Source: a virus. From it: 23,768 nt of DNA. The notes below the pieces were generated by a model. The model ran no database searches. It had not been told where the DNA came from and saw only the letters and a program-made list of their open reading frames with translations. The translations under genes were made by a program, and so were the position numbers. Position 1 is the first letter of the stretch; every line of letters starts with the position of its first letter. The stretch lies in the IMG/VR virus record IMGVR_UViG_3300048592_000878, positions 1 through 23,768 of that record, one strand, 5' to 3'. Of the stretch, positions 12,540 to 21,470 are shown in pieces.

Positions 12540-12841
12540 ACCCGACCACCATTCGCGCCACATGGACGCCCCGACAGATCATGGCGTTCTGGTGGATCGC
12601 TGCCCGGGAGCGCTGGCTCGAGCGGATGGACATCTACCGCGCCCAAGGCGCCGAGATCGAGGAGCCCGATTGGGACGCGCTTCGCCAGGGCCGTGACGTC
12701 AACCGAGAGGAGGCCGAGGAATTTGCGCGTTTCAAGGCCGAGTACGAGGCGTCCAAGGCAGCTGGGGCGAGCGATCCTCGCTTCTCCATCGGCAAGCCCG
12801 GCGACGGTGGGACCTGTTACGAGCCCGGACCTGGTGAGTAG
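12455..12841 (+). CDS. Tail assembly chaperone, downstream frame (T-like), made as -1 fusion
   Basis: This frame adds about 128 residues after Asn120 of the upstream protein, so the full fusion spans 12096-12841. It reads LAEAPRDGEESG, SSWAELADLVGARYGIDP, then TTIRATWTPRQIMAFWWIA, typical of the second half of these chaperones, followed by a charged helix (REEAEEFARFKAEYEASKAA) and a Gly/Pro-rich end. The first ATG in this frame is 12581, but it lacks a convincing ribosome-binding site and would cut the conserved part. The tape measure gene starts 2 bases after the stop. The T-like part is expected to bind tube subunits. Confidence 0.8.
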   Translation: MAEAPRDGEESGSSWAELADLVGARYGIDPTTIRATWTPRQIMAFWWIAARERWLERMDIYRAQGAEIEEPDWDALRQGRDVNREEAEEFARFKAEYEASKAAGASDPRFSIGKPGDGGTCYEPGPGE

Positions 12842-12843
12842 CA

Positions 12844-15800
12844 ATGGCTGACGTTCCTGTCTTCGTCCGCATTCGCGGAGCCAAGGACGGCTCGCTCAAC
12901 GCTGTCATCGGCCAGGTCAAGGGTGAGGTGCGCCGCCTCACCGCCGACGTCGTGGACACGGGCAGCAAGATCGGTCTCGCGTTTGGCGGGGGAGCCGCGG
13001 GAATCATTGCCATGGGCGTGGCCGCGTTGAAGACCGCTGGTCAATTCGAGCAGATGGGCGCCAAGCTCAACGCGCTACTCAAAGACGGTGAGGCTGCGCA
13101 GCAGCAGCTGGTGGAGGCAGCAGCGCTTTCCACCATCACACCGTTTAGCGTGGAAGGCTTGGTGAACGCCACCGTACAGCTGACGGCGTATGGTCAGCGC
13201 GCCCGGGCTATCTTGCCGCAGGTGGCCGACCTGGCCGCGGCTATGGGGAAGTCGGTTGAGGAAGCGTCCCTGGCCGTGGGCAAGGCGGCGAGCGGCAGCT
13301 CCGAAGGCTTCCAGTCCTTGCGCGATACCTTCGGCTTGACGACGCTCGAGCTCAAGAAGATGGGCGTGGAGCTGAACGACTCCGGCGGCCCACTGCTGCG
13401 CACCTCCGAGCAGATCGAGAAGGCGCGCCAGGCTATGCTGCGCCTGATCGAGGTCAAGTTCGGCGGCTCGGCAGCTGCCCAGTCCCGCACCTTCGAAGGT
13501 GCTATGAGCAACCTCGGAGACGCGGTGCAGCTGGGTCTCAACAAAGTCGGGCAGAGCATTCTCCCGATTGGAACTCTCCTGGCCAAGTTCTCAGCCGACA
13601 CCATCGGGCGCTTTCAGCAGATCCCGGGTCCCGTGGTGGCCACCGGTGTCGCGTTGGGCGGTCTCGCCGCCGTCGCACTCGGCTTGGTTTCGGCCGCGAC
13701 CTTGGTGGGCGCGGCTTTGGTGTCCTGGTACACCCATCTCGAGGCGTCGGCCGCTAGCTCCACGGTGGCCAAGGCTGCCGTGGACAGGTTGAGCGCGAGT
13801 TACATCACCCTCTCGGGCGCCGTCAACACCGCTACTACCTCGCAGAGCAAGATGGCGGTCGCTGCTCGCACCGCCGCCGCCGGCCTCGCCGTGGCCACGG
13901 GCGTTTATCTGGCCGCGACTCTTGCGATCAAAGCCTACGAGGACGCTCAGATCAAGGCTGGAGACGCCGTCGAGGCCGCGTCGAAGAAGGCGGTCAACTC
14001 CACCAACCGCTGGAAGACCTACCGGGACGCCATCAATTCAGCCGCGGCTGAGTCAGGCATCATGGTCGAACGGGGCGGACAGTTGGGCGAGACCACGGAC
14101 CAGATTCGCGAAGCCTTCGCGAAGGCCTCGCCGGCAACGCTGGTGGCCAACTTGGAGAAGGCTGGCGTCGGCCTGGACGATGTGCGCAAGGCTGTTGGTG
14201 CAGTCGGCGACGAGCTTGATGCGGCGCAGGCAAAATGGAAGAAGGCCCAGGACGCTGTCAACAGGATTCCGGATGCCGTGAATCCCAAGTCGGTTATCCA
14301 GGTCGCGGGTTCGGGTTTCGCCGAGTTCTTCCCCGGGCGAACCACCGCTACGATTGAGGAGATTCGCCAGAAGGCCGCTCAGCTTAAGTTCGAGATGCAA
14401 GAATTGGCCCGCACCAAGGAGGCCGTGACTCAGACGCTCAGCACCTTTGAGCGTTTCGCGGCGCCCCTCCAGGCGGCCATCAAACATGCCGAGAAGCTGG
14501 ACTCCTTCCTGCAGTTTTCGAAGAGCAGCAAGGACCTTCAGACCCTGCAGACTCGTTTGCAGGTCACCACTCAGGAGCTTCGCTCATTCGAGGTTGCCGC
14601 TCGGGCGCAGGGCCTTCCCACGGAGGCTGCAGCCCTCCAGCGCGATCTCCTGACCGCAACCGGCACCCGCGCCGAGTTCGCGAAGTCATTCTTGGGCGTG
14701 CTCGAGCAGCAAGCCGATGCCGAGCGCGACCTGGCCGCGGTGACCCAGAAGGCCGAGCAGGACAAGCTTGCGGCCATCGAGCGAACCCAGAGCCAGCGCC
14801 GCGCTCTTGCGGGCACCACAACCGCGCAGGAGAAGGCCGATGCGGAGGAGCGCCTGGCCGCAGTCACGGGCTCCATCGCCAAGGAAGCGCAACTGCAGCG
14901 CGAACTCGACCAGGTGCGGCAGTTGAAACGCAGCCAACCCGGCCTCGCCGGCGTGGACGAGCGTTTGCGCCAGCTCGAGCTTGAGTTGCAGGGCGTCCGC
15001 GAGCTAGCTGACGAGGAAGTGAAGGCACGGACCGAGGTCCGGGACGTGACCAAGCAGCTCGGGGAGGAACAGGTGGCCAACGCGCGCCAGGCCATCCAGG
15101 ATCAGGTGGAAGCCGCCCGCGAGCTCACGGCAGAGTTGAAAAACACCGAAGGCGGAGAGTCCGCCGCGGTATCCGGACAACTCGCCGCTATCCTCGCTGG
15201 GTTGGACCGCTGGGAAGAGAAGAACCAGTCCCTCGTTGCGAGCTCTCGAGAGGTACGTCGCTCGCTCGAGCAGGCCCGGCAGGCGGTCGAAGGTCAGCAG
15301 GCGCAGCTGCGAGAGCGTGCTCAGGCCGGGCGGCTGGAGGACATCAAGCAGAAGGTTAGCCTCGAGGTCACGGATGCGCCCGACACCTTGGCCAAGCTTA
15401 ACGCGGTTCGCGGCGCCATCACTCAGCTCAACGCCGAGCGGAAGAGCGGGATGCTGGACGCGAAGGCTGCGCAGGCCGCTCTGGTCGAGCTGCAACGCCA
15501 AGAGCTGGCGCTGAACAAGCAGAACAACGCGGAGATCGCAAGCAAGGCACAGACGTTGGCGGACCTCACCCAGAGCGGGCTGGAGAAGGAAGTCGAACAT
15601 CTACGCGTGCGCCAAGAGGCCGGCGAGGACGTCGCCACCAAGCTGAAAGCTAAGGAGAAGGAACTTCTCGACGCCAAGGTGGCAGCTATCGAGGCAGCCT
15701 ACCAGGCCGACCTGGCGGCGAACAAGGACCGCGAGGTAGCCGAGGCTGAGCGGTCCGCCAAGCTTCGCGCGCTGCTGCTGGACGAGACCAATGCCCGAAT

Positions 15801-16269
15801 CCAGGCCAACAAGCAGGCGAACGACGGCATCGAGGCGGACAACAGCGCTCGAGCCGCCGGGAGCGGTCTGGGGAATCCCGGGACCATCTCCGACCAGGCG
15901 TACAGCACGGGCATCGGAACAAGCGGCTTTGGCCAGGGGCGGCAAATCCGCCGCCAGGCCCGGGTGAACGTTCCGACGCCGGCGCAGGTCGCATCTAAGA
16001 TCGGGATCGACTCGGCCGCGCAGGCTCGCTATGAAAAGCTGAAGTCGCAGGGCTTCGACGTCGCCGCGCCGCTCTCGAAAGACCCGCAGAAGGCGACCTC
16101 CCAGCAGATCAACGACAACCGCTCCATCACCGCGCAGATCCACCTCGAGGGCGGCACGGTGGAGACCATCGTCGCCACGGGTGCCTTCAAGGCTGCGGTG
16201 CTGGCCCTGGTCGAGAAGCGGTGGCGTGATGAGGGTTATCGCGACGGTGGGGAGGGAGCATGGCCTTAG
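12844..16269 (+). CDS. Tail tape measure protein
   Basis: At 1141 residues this is the longest gene of the window, directly after the chaperones. It has a basic N-terminus, three hydrophobic stretches that could enter a membrane (about 39-62, 262-298 and 338-358), and a long helical, coiled-coil part from about 500 to 1000, rich in Ala/Glu/Gln/Lys/Arg (QLKRSQPGLAGVDERLRQLE; KAEQDKLAAIERTQSQRRAL). A region rich in Gly and Ser follows near 1000-1060. No peptidase or lysozyme motif is visible. At the usual 1.5 angstroms per residue, the tail would be about 170 nm. The end overlaps the next gene by 10 bases. Confidence 0.92.
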   Translation: MADVPVFVRIRGAKDGSLNAVIGQVKGEVRRLTADVVDTGSKIGLAFGGGAAGIIAMGVAALKTAGQFEQMGAKLNALLKDGEAAQQQLVEAAALSTITPFSVEGLVNATVQLTAYGQRARAILPQVADLAAAMGKSVEEASLAVGKAASGSSEGFQSLRDTFGLTTLELKKMGVELNDSGGPLLRTSEQIEKARQAMLRLIEVKFGGSAAAQSRTFEGAMSNLGDAVQLGLNKVGQSILPIGTLLAKFSADTIGRFQQIPGPVVATGVALGGLAAVALGLVSAATLVGAALVSWYTHLEASAASSTVAKAAVDRLSASYITLSGAVNTATTSQSKMAVAARTAAAGLAVATGVYLAATLAIKAYEDAQIKAGDAVEAASKKAVNSTNRWKTYRDAINSAAAESGIMVERGGQLGETTDQIREAFAKASPATLVANLEKAGVGLDDVRKAVGAVGDELDAAQAKWKKAQDAVNRIPDAVNPKSVIQVAGSGFAEFFPGRTTATIEEIRQKAAQLKFEMQELARTKEAVTQTLSTFERFAAPLQAAIKHAEKLDSFLQFSKSSKDLQTLQTRLQVTTQELRSFEVAARAQGLPTEAAALQRDLLTATGTRAEFAKSFLGVLEQQADAERDLAAVTQKAEQDKLAAIERTQSQRRALAGTTTAQEKADAEERLAAVTGSIAKEAQLQRELDQVRQLKRSQPGLAGVDERLRQLELELQGVRELADEEVKARTEVRDVTKQLGEEQVANARQAIQDQVEAARELTAELKNTEGGESAAVSGQLAAILAGLDRWEEKNQSLVASSREVRRSLEQARQAVEGQQAQLRERAQAGRLEDIKQKVSLEVTDAPDTLAKLNAVRGAITQLNAERKSGMLDAKAAQAALVELQRQELALNKQNNAEIASKAQTLADLTQSGLEKEVEHLRVRQEAGEDVATKLKAKEKELLDAKVAAIEAAYQADLAANKDREVAEAERSAKLRALLLDETNARIQANKQANDGIEADNSARAAGSGLGNPGTISDQAYSTGIGTSGFGQGRQIRRQARVNVPTPAQVASKIGIDSAAQARYEKLKSQGFDVAAPLSKDPQKATSQQINDNRSITAQIHLEGGTVETIVATGAFKAAVLALVEKRWRDEGYRDGGEGAWP

Positions 16270-16616
16270 CAGCAATCCCGTGGAAATACACCGGGGAAGG
16301 CTCGATCGAGGGGTCCATCGAGACCGAGCAACTTCTCTCCCCTGACGATGAGGGTTTCGCCGGCGGCTACGATTACGAGGAGACGGAGCCAGAAGAAACG
16401 TGGCCCTTTACAGCCCGGGGGCTTATCTGGTCCGAGGTCGACGCGCTACGGACTAAGGCCAAGCTACGGCTCGAGATCTGGAACATCACAGACACCAACG
16501 GTAATGAGTGGTCGGGGCTCCGCAAGTCCTTCTCCTGGAAACCTATCACCGGCACCGGTCGATTCGAGGTGTCCCTAACCCTGAAAGCGCCGGCTACGGC
16601 GCCTTCCGATCCGTGA
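16260..16616 (+). CDS. Small tail protein, function unknown
   Basis: The 118-residue protein starts at ATG 16260, inside the last codons of the tape measure gene, with GGGGAGGGAG upstream. The N-terminal half is acidic (YDYEETEPEETWPF). The second half is predicted beta (AKLRLEIWNITDTNGNEW; SFSWKPITGTGRFEVSLTL). No family is recognised. Immediately after the tape measure one expects a tail-tip protein such as a distal-tail component, so a structural tip role is inferred. The stop overlaps the next start by GTGA. Confidence 0.6.
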   Translation: MALAAIPWKYTGEGSIEGSIETEQLLSPDDEGFAGGYDYEETEPEETWPFTARGLIWSEVDALRTKAKLRLEIWNITDTNGNEWSGLRKSFSWKPITGTGRFEVSLTLKAPATAPSDP

Positions 16617-17872
16617 GCATCACCGTTTCTGGTGCCCTGAGCGGTGCCCGTCCGTCCGGCTGGTCGCTCACCGAGGGACTGAATCGGGGTTGGGACGCCA
16701 CACTGTCTTTCGGGAAGTGGAAGAACACTCGTTTCAGCGCGACCGCCGCCACCCTTTTCACGGTGGCTGACCGGTTTGGGCAGAGCATCACATCTCCGGC
16801 GATGCTCGCCTCCGAGCGCGGACGCTCGCACGGGGGCACCCGGCTTACCGAGTTCAACTTCATCGACGCCACATCGTGGGAACTTTCCAACGGCAGTCAG
16901 AGCTGGGATACGTTCCTTGGGGGCACAATGGCCGACATCATCGACGCCGTGGCCAGCAGGTACACGGTCACGATCTCCGGCGGCCCGACCCTCCCGATCC
17001 ACCAGGAAGACTTCAAGCTGACCAGCGGCCAGGCCATCGTTCAGCGTGTCGCCCGGGTTGCCGGAAAGGTCATGACGATCGGGACGGATGACGGCCTCGC
17101 GTTGCGTAACTGGGACTGGACTGATGGCGCTGCTGCCTTCAGGCCGAGTAAGCGGGGCGGTGTGAAGGAGAACTATCGGCCGCTCGAGCGCTTCGGCCGA
17201 GTCTTTGTTACGAAGACCACGGGCCTCGGTACCAGCATCGGGCCTCAGTACTACGATTTCACCGCGGCGGGGAACGTGACGGAAGAGCTCGCGTTCCCGC
17301 TTGGCGCGGGAGCTTACCCCGAGTACGTCGCCAGCGTGGGCACGGTGGGCTGGGTAACGCTCTGGGACGGCCCCCCAGACTCTGGGGGGAACGCTCTGGG
17401 CACCTGGCCGTTGACCGGCGACAGCGGCGACGAGTTCATCCCGGCGGCCACCGGTACATGGCCGGCGACGCACCTCACCGCCATCGTCTACCCCGACACG
17501 ACGGGCTCGAGCCTTCCGCTCCGGGCCCGCCTTAAGGTCAGCGGTGCGGCTCACAGCACTCTGCCGGTCGGAATCGACGGTGCCATCGCTCAAGAATTCG
17601 GTACCGGCCGCGGTACCCAATCGCCTTTCAGCGACAGTCTGATCCCATCGCTGGCACACGCCACGTCGACTTGGCCGGCCTGGCTGGTCGAAGCGAATCG
17701 CGGCACCAACACTCTCACAGCGCGCGGGCCTCTCCAGTGCGGTGTGCGGGTGGGTCAGACCTGGGGGTGGGCCCCTTGGGGCCTGAGCGGCCGCATCGAG
17801 CAAGTCAAACACTCCGGCGTCGGCAAAAGCTCCGGCACCGAGATCACCGTGAATTGCGACATCGCAGCATGA
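16613..17872 (+). CDS. Tail tip protein, possibly hub-like
   Basis: The 419-residue protein starts at GTG 16613, set by the GTGA overlap. It is beta-rich: TRLTEFNFIDATSWEL, a helix TMADIIDAVASRY, then LTSGQAIVQRVARVAGKVM followed by TIGTDDGLALRNWDW. That helix plus 'TxDGLALR' hairpin recalls the tail-hub domain (gp27/late-control type), in which a helix is followed by a strand with a D-G turn. Later parts are Gly/Thr/Trp-rich strands, ending in RVGQTWGWAPWGLSGRIEQV and VNCDIAA, also typical of hub C-termini. A hub/baseplate role is inferred by resemblance. Confidence 0.62.
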   Translation: MSITVSGALSGARPSGWSLTEGLNRGWDATLSFGKWKNTRFSATAATLFTVADRFGQSITSPAMLASERGRSHGGTRLTEFNFIDATSWELSNGSQSWDTFLGGTMADIIDAVASRYTVTISGGPTLPIHQEDFKLTSGQAIVQRVARVAGKVMTIGTDDGLALRNWDWTDGAAAFRPSKRGGVKENYRPLERFGRVFVTKTTGLGTSIGPQYYDFTAAGNVTEELAFPLGAGAYPEYVASVGTVGWVTLWDGPPDSGGNALGTWPLTGDSGDEFIPAATGTWPATHLTAIVYPDTTGSSLPLRARLKVSGAAHSTLPVGIDGAIAQEFGTGRGTQSPFSDSLIPSLAHATSTWPAWLVEANRGTNTLTARGPLQCGVRVGQTWGWAPWGLSGRIEQVKHSGVGKSSGTEITVNCDIAA

Positions 17873-18111
17873 AGAGCATCTGGAACAAGAGACCTACCCC
17901 TTCGCCGATCAGCGTTGGCCAGTTCTCCGGCAATTCCGAAGACGGCTACCAAATGTTTCGGAATGGCGGGTACTACGCCAGCCAGAACAGCCTGGTGGCA
18001 CCCGCCTTGGGAGTGCCGGCGCTTTCACTGGAGTTCGGCTTCGGCCAAAGCCTTACGCTCGATTTCGGCGGCTTCTACGCAGCCGCGCCTCCGCCGCCGG
18101 AGGAACCATGA
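17869..18111 (+). CDS. Small tail-region protein, 80 residues
   Basis: It starts at ATG 17869 (ATGA overlap) and its stop overlaps the next ATG (ATGA). It has no transmembrane segment or signal peptide. The N-terminus MKSIWNKRPTPSP is proline-rich, the middle contains EDGYQMFRNGGYYASQN, and the end is Phe/Gly-rich (LEFGFGQSLTLDFGGFY) followed by a run of Pro and Glu. It resembles no family I know. The first residues look like those of the next protein (MRSLWRPGP). A minor tip component or short adaptor is possible. Confidence 0.55.
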   Translation: MKSIWNKRPTPSPISVGQFSGNSEDGYQMFRNGGYYASQNSLVAPALGVPALSLEFGFGQSLTLDFGGFYAAAPPPPEEP

Positions 18112-20699
18112 GGAGCCTCTGGCGTCCCGGGCCCGAGCCGCAGAAACGGGGGATGGCTACCTATTTGGGGGAGAACGAGGCCGGTCACCCATGCTGGGAG
18201 ATCGAAGGACTATCCTACACCGGCAGCGTGAGCACCGTAGGCGGCGGCACACCGGTGATCGGCCGGGTCTACCCTGCATGGTGCAACCAGCCAGACAGCC
18301 GCTCACAGTGGGTAGTGCTAGTCCGGCCCGGGACGTCGAAGATCTTGCCAAAGGAGTTCGCCGAGCTCGCGCTGTGGACGCACTTCCTCGCTACGGCCGG
18401 ACGCTCCGGACGAAGTGGCGCTTGGACGCCAGTTGACCTCAGGCGGTTGAAGTCCATCGAAGCCGCGTTCGAAGACCCAGACGCCTTGGTGAGGGTTTGG
18501 GAGAACACCCTCGTCTTCGACGTGTTTGGCGCGGGTGGATTCATCGCCTTGGCCACGTTTGGGGAGCAGTACTTCAGTTTCGAGTATCCGAGCTATTTCG
18601 CCGGCGATGGTCCGCTGGTCGACCTGGTGCTGGACGCCAGCGAGGACGGGAACCTGTTCATCCTTGGAGCCACCTCGGTCGAGAAGGTCGCTCGTGCGAC
18701 GGTCACTCAGGAGTGGACCGAGAGCCTCGGCTCTGGGCCCAAGCCTGGCGGCACAGCGCCCTACAAGCCGCTGGCGCTCACGCTTCACCTGGCAGCGTCG
18801 GCCACCCTTGAGGGCGAAGAGGAGCCCACGGGCCCTCTGGTGGTCTGCCTTTCCAGCAAGCCGCACGACACTCTGGGCCGACCATCGCTCTACCTGCATC
18901 GCCTGGCACGTGCGACGGGGGACCCGGTTGGAGACCCGATCCGGTTGACCCAGCCCGCCGACGCGCCGTTCCACGCGGGCGAGATCTTCCCGGTGGTCTC
19001 GACCTGGTCAACGGCGGAGAACACAACCTTCAAGCCGTGCTACTGGGACCCGACGCTCCTGGGCACGGACCCGGTCGAAGTGGTCGGGCCGAACACCCGC
19101 TACCGCTTCTGGCGCAAGCCGGCCTGGCAGCAGTTCAGCACAACCTGCTTTATGCCGTGGGCGGCGATCGGGGACCTGATTTCCAACCAGTATTCCCCGC
19201 CTGTCTTCCCCGCGTCGCCGGCGGGCACGGTTGACCTGGCGTCGGCGGTCTATCTGGGAACACAGGACGCCGAACCCGGTGGCGACCCACCAGAGGTGCT
19301 GGTCTATCCGGCAAACGTTGTGATGACGATCTCCGAGGGAGACATCGTTGTCCCGCGCTACGCGAAGCCGGTGTCCTGCCTGAGTGGCTACAAGGCCAGC
19401 ACCGGGGCACGGGTGCTCGAGATCAAGGGATGGACGGCAGAGCCCGTGGACGGCCTGTATGTCCGCGACTTCTTTACCCCTCTGGTGATTCGGCGGGGCG
19501 TTCTGTCGGTCATCACCCGGCGCTGCAAGTTTCTCGACGTCGACGTCGACTTCAAAAAGTTCGAGTTCGAGCTCGAGGACGTCCTCCACTTCCCCGAAGA
19601 CCCGCTTGGCCCTTACGACACCTACCGCCACACAGTCGGGGTTATGGACGGCGAAGGCTTCGGGTTCGAGGACGTGACCGCGCGGCGGGCCCGGCCATGC
19701 ATCTCGTCGGAGGATTATCTCGAGACCTTCTCGCTCTATACGGGAGATCGCCTCTCCAGCACTATGCTGCAACCCATCAAGATCGTCTCCATGGCGCATC
19801 GACCCGGGGAGTTCGCCGGCGAGGACCCGGGTACGATCTTGATCTGGGACGGGGAGGAAGCGGTCCCCCACCCTTTCGAGAGCCGCGGCACCATTCCCGA
19901 TTCGACGGACCTCTGGTATCGGGCCCCTTCTCTCCGGCCCCAGGCAAAATTCACCTCGGCCGGTGTGGACGGTGATGGGGTGGGCGCCGACCTGATGACA
20001 AACCTGCTGGATCAGAATGCCCGTGATTGGTTCGTCAGCGGCGGATTCTACTACGTGGATGACGCCGATGAACCTGTCACGGCATCCTACGAAGAAAAGT
20101 TCGTCGCAGTCGAGATGAATACGACCGCTGACGCGCCGCTGCTCTTCGACAAGACGAACCCGGTGCTCTCCAGCGGCGGCAATCTGCTGATCTTCCCTCC
20201 GCGCACCTACAGCTCGGTGATGTACGACGGCAACGATATGGTCCTTGAGGGCGCCAAGCGCAGCTTCGAGTCCTCTGGAACGATCGACGAGGACGCCGGC
20301 GTTTCGTTTGCCGGTGGCAGCGTTTCCAACGGTTGGCTCCACGACGTGGCCATGGGCTCCGACTGGAACAAGCTCAAGCGCTGGTTCTACGCCTTCCACC
20401 GCGGCGAAGGCGGCCTGGCCTGGCGATACGAGTTCACCTACGACACCAGCAAGGCGCTGACTCTGGCCCGCCCTTGTTGTGGCGACGGCAAGGTCTACCT
20501 CTACTACCACCTGGGCACTGGCACCGGCTCGCGTCGCCTCCGCATCCTCAGCGAGGCAGACGGGACCCAGCTGGACGATTACGCGCTGACTCTGGAGAGC
20601 GGCCTGGTCCCAGGAACGCCCCGCTCCCTTATCCTCAGCGGCCAAGTCTCGGCCGTCGTGACCGCCGACAGCATTTTCTCAGTACTACCGCCCGCCTAG
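18108..20699 (+). CDS. Large tail protein, 863 residues, probable tip or minor tail component
   Basis: It starts at ATG 18108 with GGAGGAA upstream and an ATGA overlap. It is acidic to neutral, beta-rich and without signal or membrane segments. The N-terminal part has EAGHPCWEIEGLSYTGSVST. Several repeated-looking D-G and P-G turns follow, a Cys pair near TLARPCCGDGKVYLYYHLG lies close to the end, and a final region GSRRLRILSEADGTQLDDYA resembles a strand-rich propeller or lectin-like module. No catalytic motif is seen. Its size and place after the hub-like gene fit a central tip or side-fibre protein. The specific function is unknown. Confidence 0.68.
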   Translation: MRSLWRPGPEPQKRGMATYLGENEAGHPCWEIEGLSYTGSVSTVGGGTPVIGRVYPAWCNQPDSRSQWVVLVRPGTSKILPKEFAELALWTHFLATAGRSGRSGAWTPVDLRRLKSIEAAFEDPDALVRVWENTLVFDVFGAGGFIALATFGEQYFSFEYPSYFAGDGPLVDLVLDASEDGNLFILGATSVEKVARATVTQEWTESLGSGPKPGGTAPYKPLALTLHLAASATLEGEEEPTGPLVVCLSSKPHDTLGRPSLYLHRLARATGDPVGDPIRLTQPADAPFHAGEIFPVVSTWSTAENTTFKPCYWDPTLLGTDPVEVVGPNTRYRFWRKPAWQQFSTTCFMPWAAIGDLISNQYSPPVFPASPAGTVDLASAVYLGTQDAEPGGDPPEVLVYPANVVMTISEGDIVVPRYAKPVSCLSGYKASTGARVLEIKGWTAEPVDGLYVRDFFTPLVIRRGVLSVITRRCKFLDVDVDFKKFEFELEDVLHFPEDPLGPYDTYRHTVGVMDGEGFGFEDVTARRARPCISSEDYLETFSLYTGDRLSSTMLQPIKIVSMAHRPGEFAGEDPGTILIWDGEEAVPHPFESRGTIPDSTDLWYRAPSLRPQAKFTSAGVDGDGVGADLMTNLLDQNARDWFVSGGFYYVDDADEPVTASYEEKFVAVEMNTTADAPLLFDKTNPVLSSGGNLLIFPPRTYSSVMYDGNDMVLEGAKRSFESSGTIDEDAGVSFAGGSVSNGWLHDVAMGSDWNKLKRWFYAFHRGEGGLAWRYEFTYDTSKALTLARPCCGDGKVYLYYHLGTGTGSRRLRILSEADGTQLDDYALTLESGLVPGTPRSLILSGQVSAVVTADSIFSVLPPA

Positions 20700-20713
20700 C
20701 GGAGGAGGACCCA

Positions 20714-21097
20714 TTGGCCGAACCCTGGACCTACAATTTCCCCAGCCACCGCACGCGCACCAGCTGGGGCTGCTCCTTCGACTTTTCGGGTTACGGGTCT
20801 GGTTACCTGACTGGAGCCTCCGCCCGGCTCGTGGTGGTCGACGCCGCCGGCAACGTGGTCCTCGACCTGTTGACGGAGGAAGGCCTGACGATCGGCGACA
20901 AGGTCGTGAACGAGGGCGAAGAGGATGAAGAGACTCTGGTCGACGTAATTCTCGAGGTCGACCAGCTTGTGGTGGAGCTCGCGGCTGGAGAGTACGGCCA
21001 GGAACTCTGGATCACGCTGGCCAGCGGCCAGGTCGTCCCGGTGAGCGAAGGGACGTGGCCGATCTCGGCCACCCGGATGCCCGAGGAAGAACCGTGA
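20714..21097 (+). CDS. Small beta-rich tail protein
   Basis: The 127-residue protein starts at TTG 20714, five bases after a strong GGAGGAGG (20701-20708); no nearby ATG or GTG fits. It reads MAEPWTYNFPSHRTRTSWG, then ASARLVVVDAAGNVVLDLLT, an acidic loop (NEGEEDEETLVDVILEVDQL) and a strand-rich end (LWITLASGQVVPV). Its first half resembles short phage proteins encoded near fibre genes that present a beta-sandwich ('R..w.f.g..l..a.ar..vrd..G..vl.lst'). It may connect fibre to tip. The stop overlaps the next start (GTGA). Confidence 0.62.
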   Translation: MAEPWTYNFPSHRTRTSWGCSFDFSGYGSGYLTGASARLVVVDAAGNVVLDLLTEEGLTIGDKVVNEGEEDEETLVDVILEVDQLVVELAAGEYGQELWITLASGQVVPVSEGTWPISATRMPEEEP

Positions 21098-21465
21098 GCT
21101 GCGAGCGCCGCTTTGTCGTCAAGGCGCAACCGCCGGCCATCGTCAAGGTCTTCGTTCAGCCCCCGCCTCCCCCAGCGTGCATCAAGGCGACCGGACGAGT
21201 CGGACCGAGAGGGGCGCAGGGGCCACCAGGCAACGGCGCCGCTAGCTGGGCAATCGGCGTCGCTCCGGCCGAGTCGCCTGACGGTGCTCGCACAGTCTTT
21301 CCGACGCCGGACCCGTACGAGCCAGGCACCATGCGCGTGGATGTCTGCGGGATTTCGCTCGCGCGGGGCGTGCATTTCTCAGAAGGTGAAGCCGCCATAA
21401 CCCTCGGCGCCGTTCTCCAAACCGGTGACCTGATTCGCCTAACCTACCAAATCGCAGAGGAGTAA
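21094..21465 (+). CDS. Small tail/fibre protein with collagen-like stretch
   Basis: The 123-residue protein starts at GTG 21094, fixed by the GTGA overlap; a longer frame from 21055 would overlap the previous gene by 43 bases. Residues 22-28 are a proline run. Residues 34-48 are five G-x-y triplets (GRVGPRGAQGPPGNG), a short collagen-like segment. The rest (residues 50-123) is beta-type with GTMRVDVCGISLARGVHFSE and GDLIRLTYQIAEE. Collagen-like triplets help trimerise phage fibres, so an adaptor between tail tip and fibre is plausible. Confidence 0.65.
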   Translation: MSCERRFVVKAQPPAIVKVFVQPPPPPACIKATGRVGPRGAQGPPGNGAASWAIGVAPAESPDGARTVFPTPDPYEPGTMRVDVCGISLARGVHFSEGEAAITLGAVLQTGDLIRLTYQIAEE

Positions 21466-21470
21466 GAAGA

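Noticed and set aside
12581-12841. Second chaperone as a separate gene starting at ATG 12581
   Set aside because: The same frame is open back to the slippery site and encodes conserved-looking sequence before this ATG, which also lacks a good ribosome-binding site.
16373-17812. 479-codon open frame on the minus strand opposite the hub-like gene
   Set aside because: Same reason: the plus-strand gene has coupled start and stop overlaps and the minus frame does not.
19008-20645. 545-codon open frame on the minus strand opposite the 863-residue tail gene
   Set aside because: It has an antisense shadow composition (runs of Val/Asp/Gly/Arg), no motif and no operon context.
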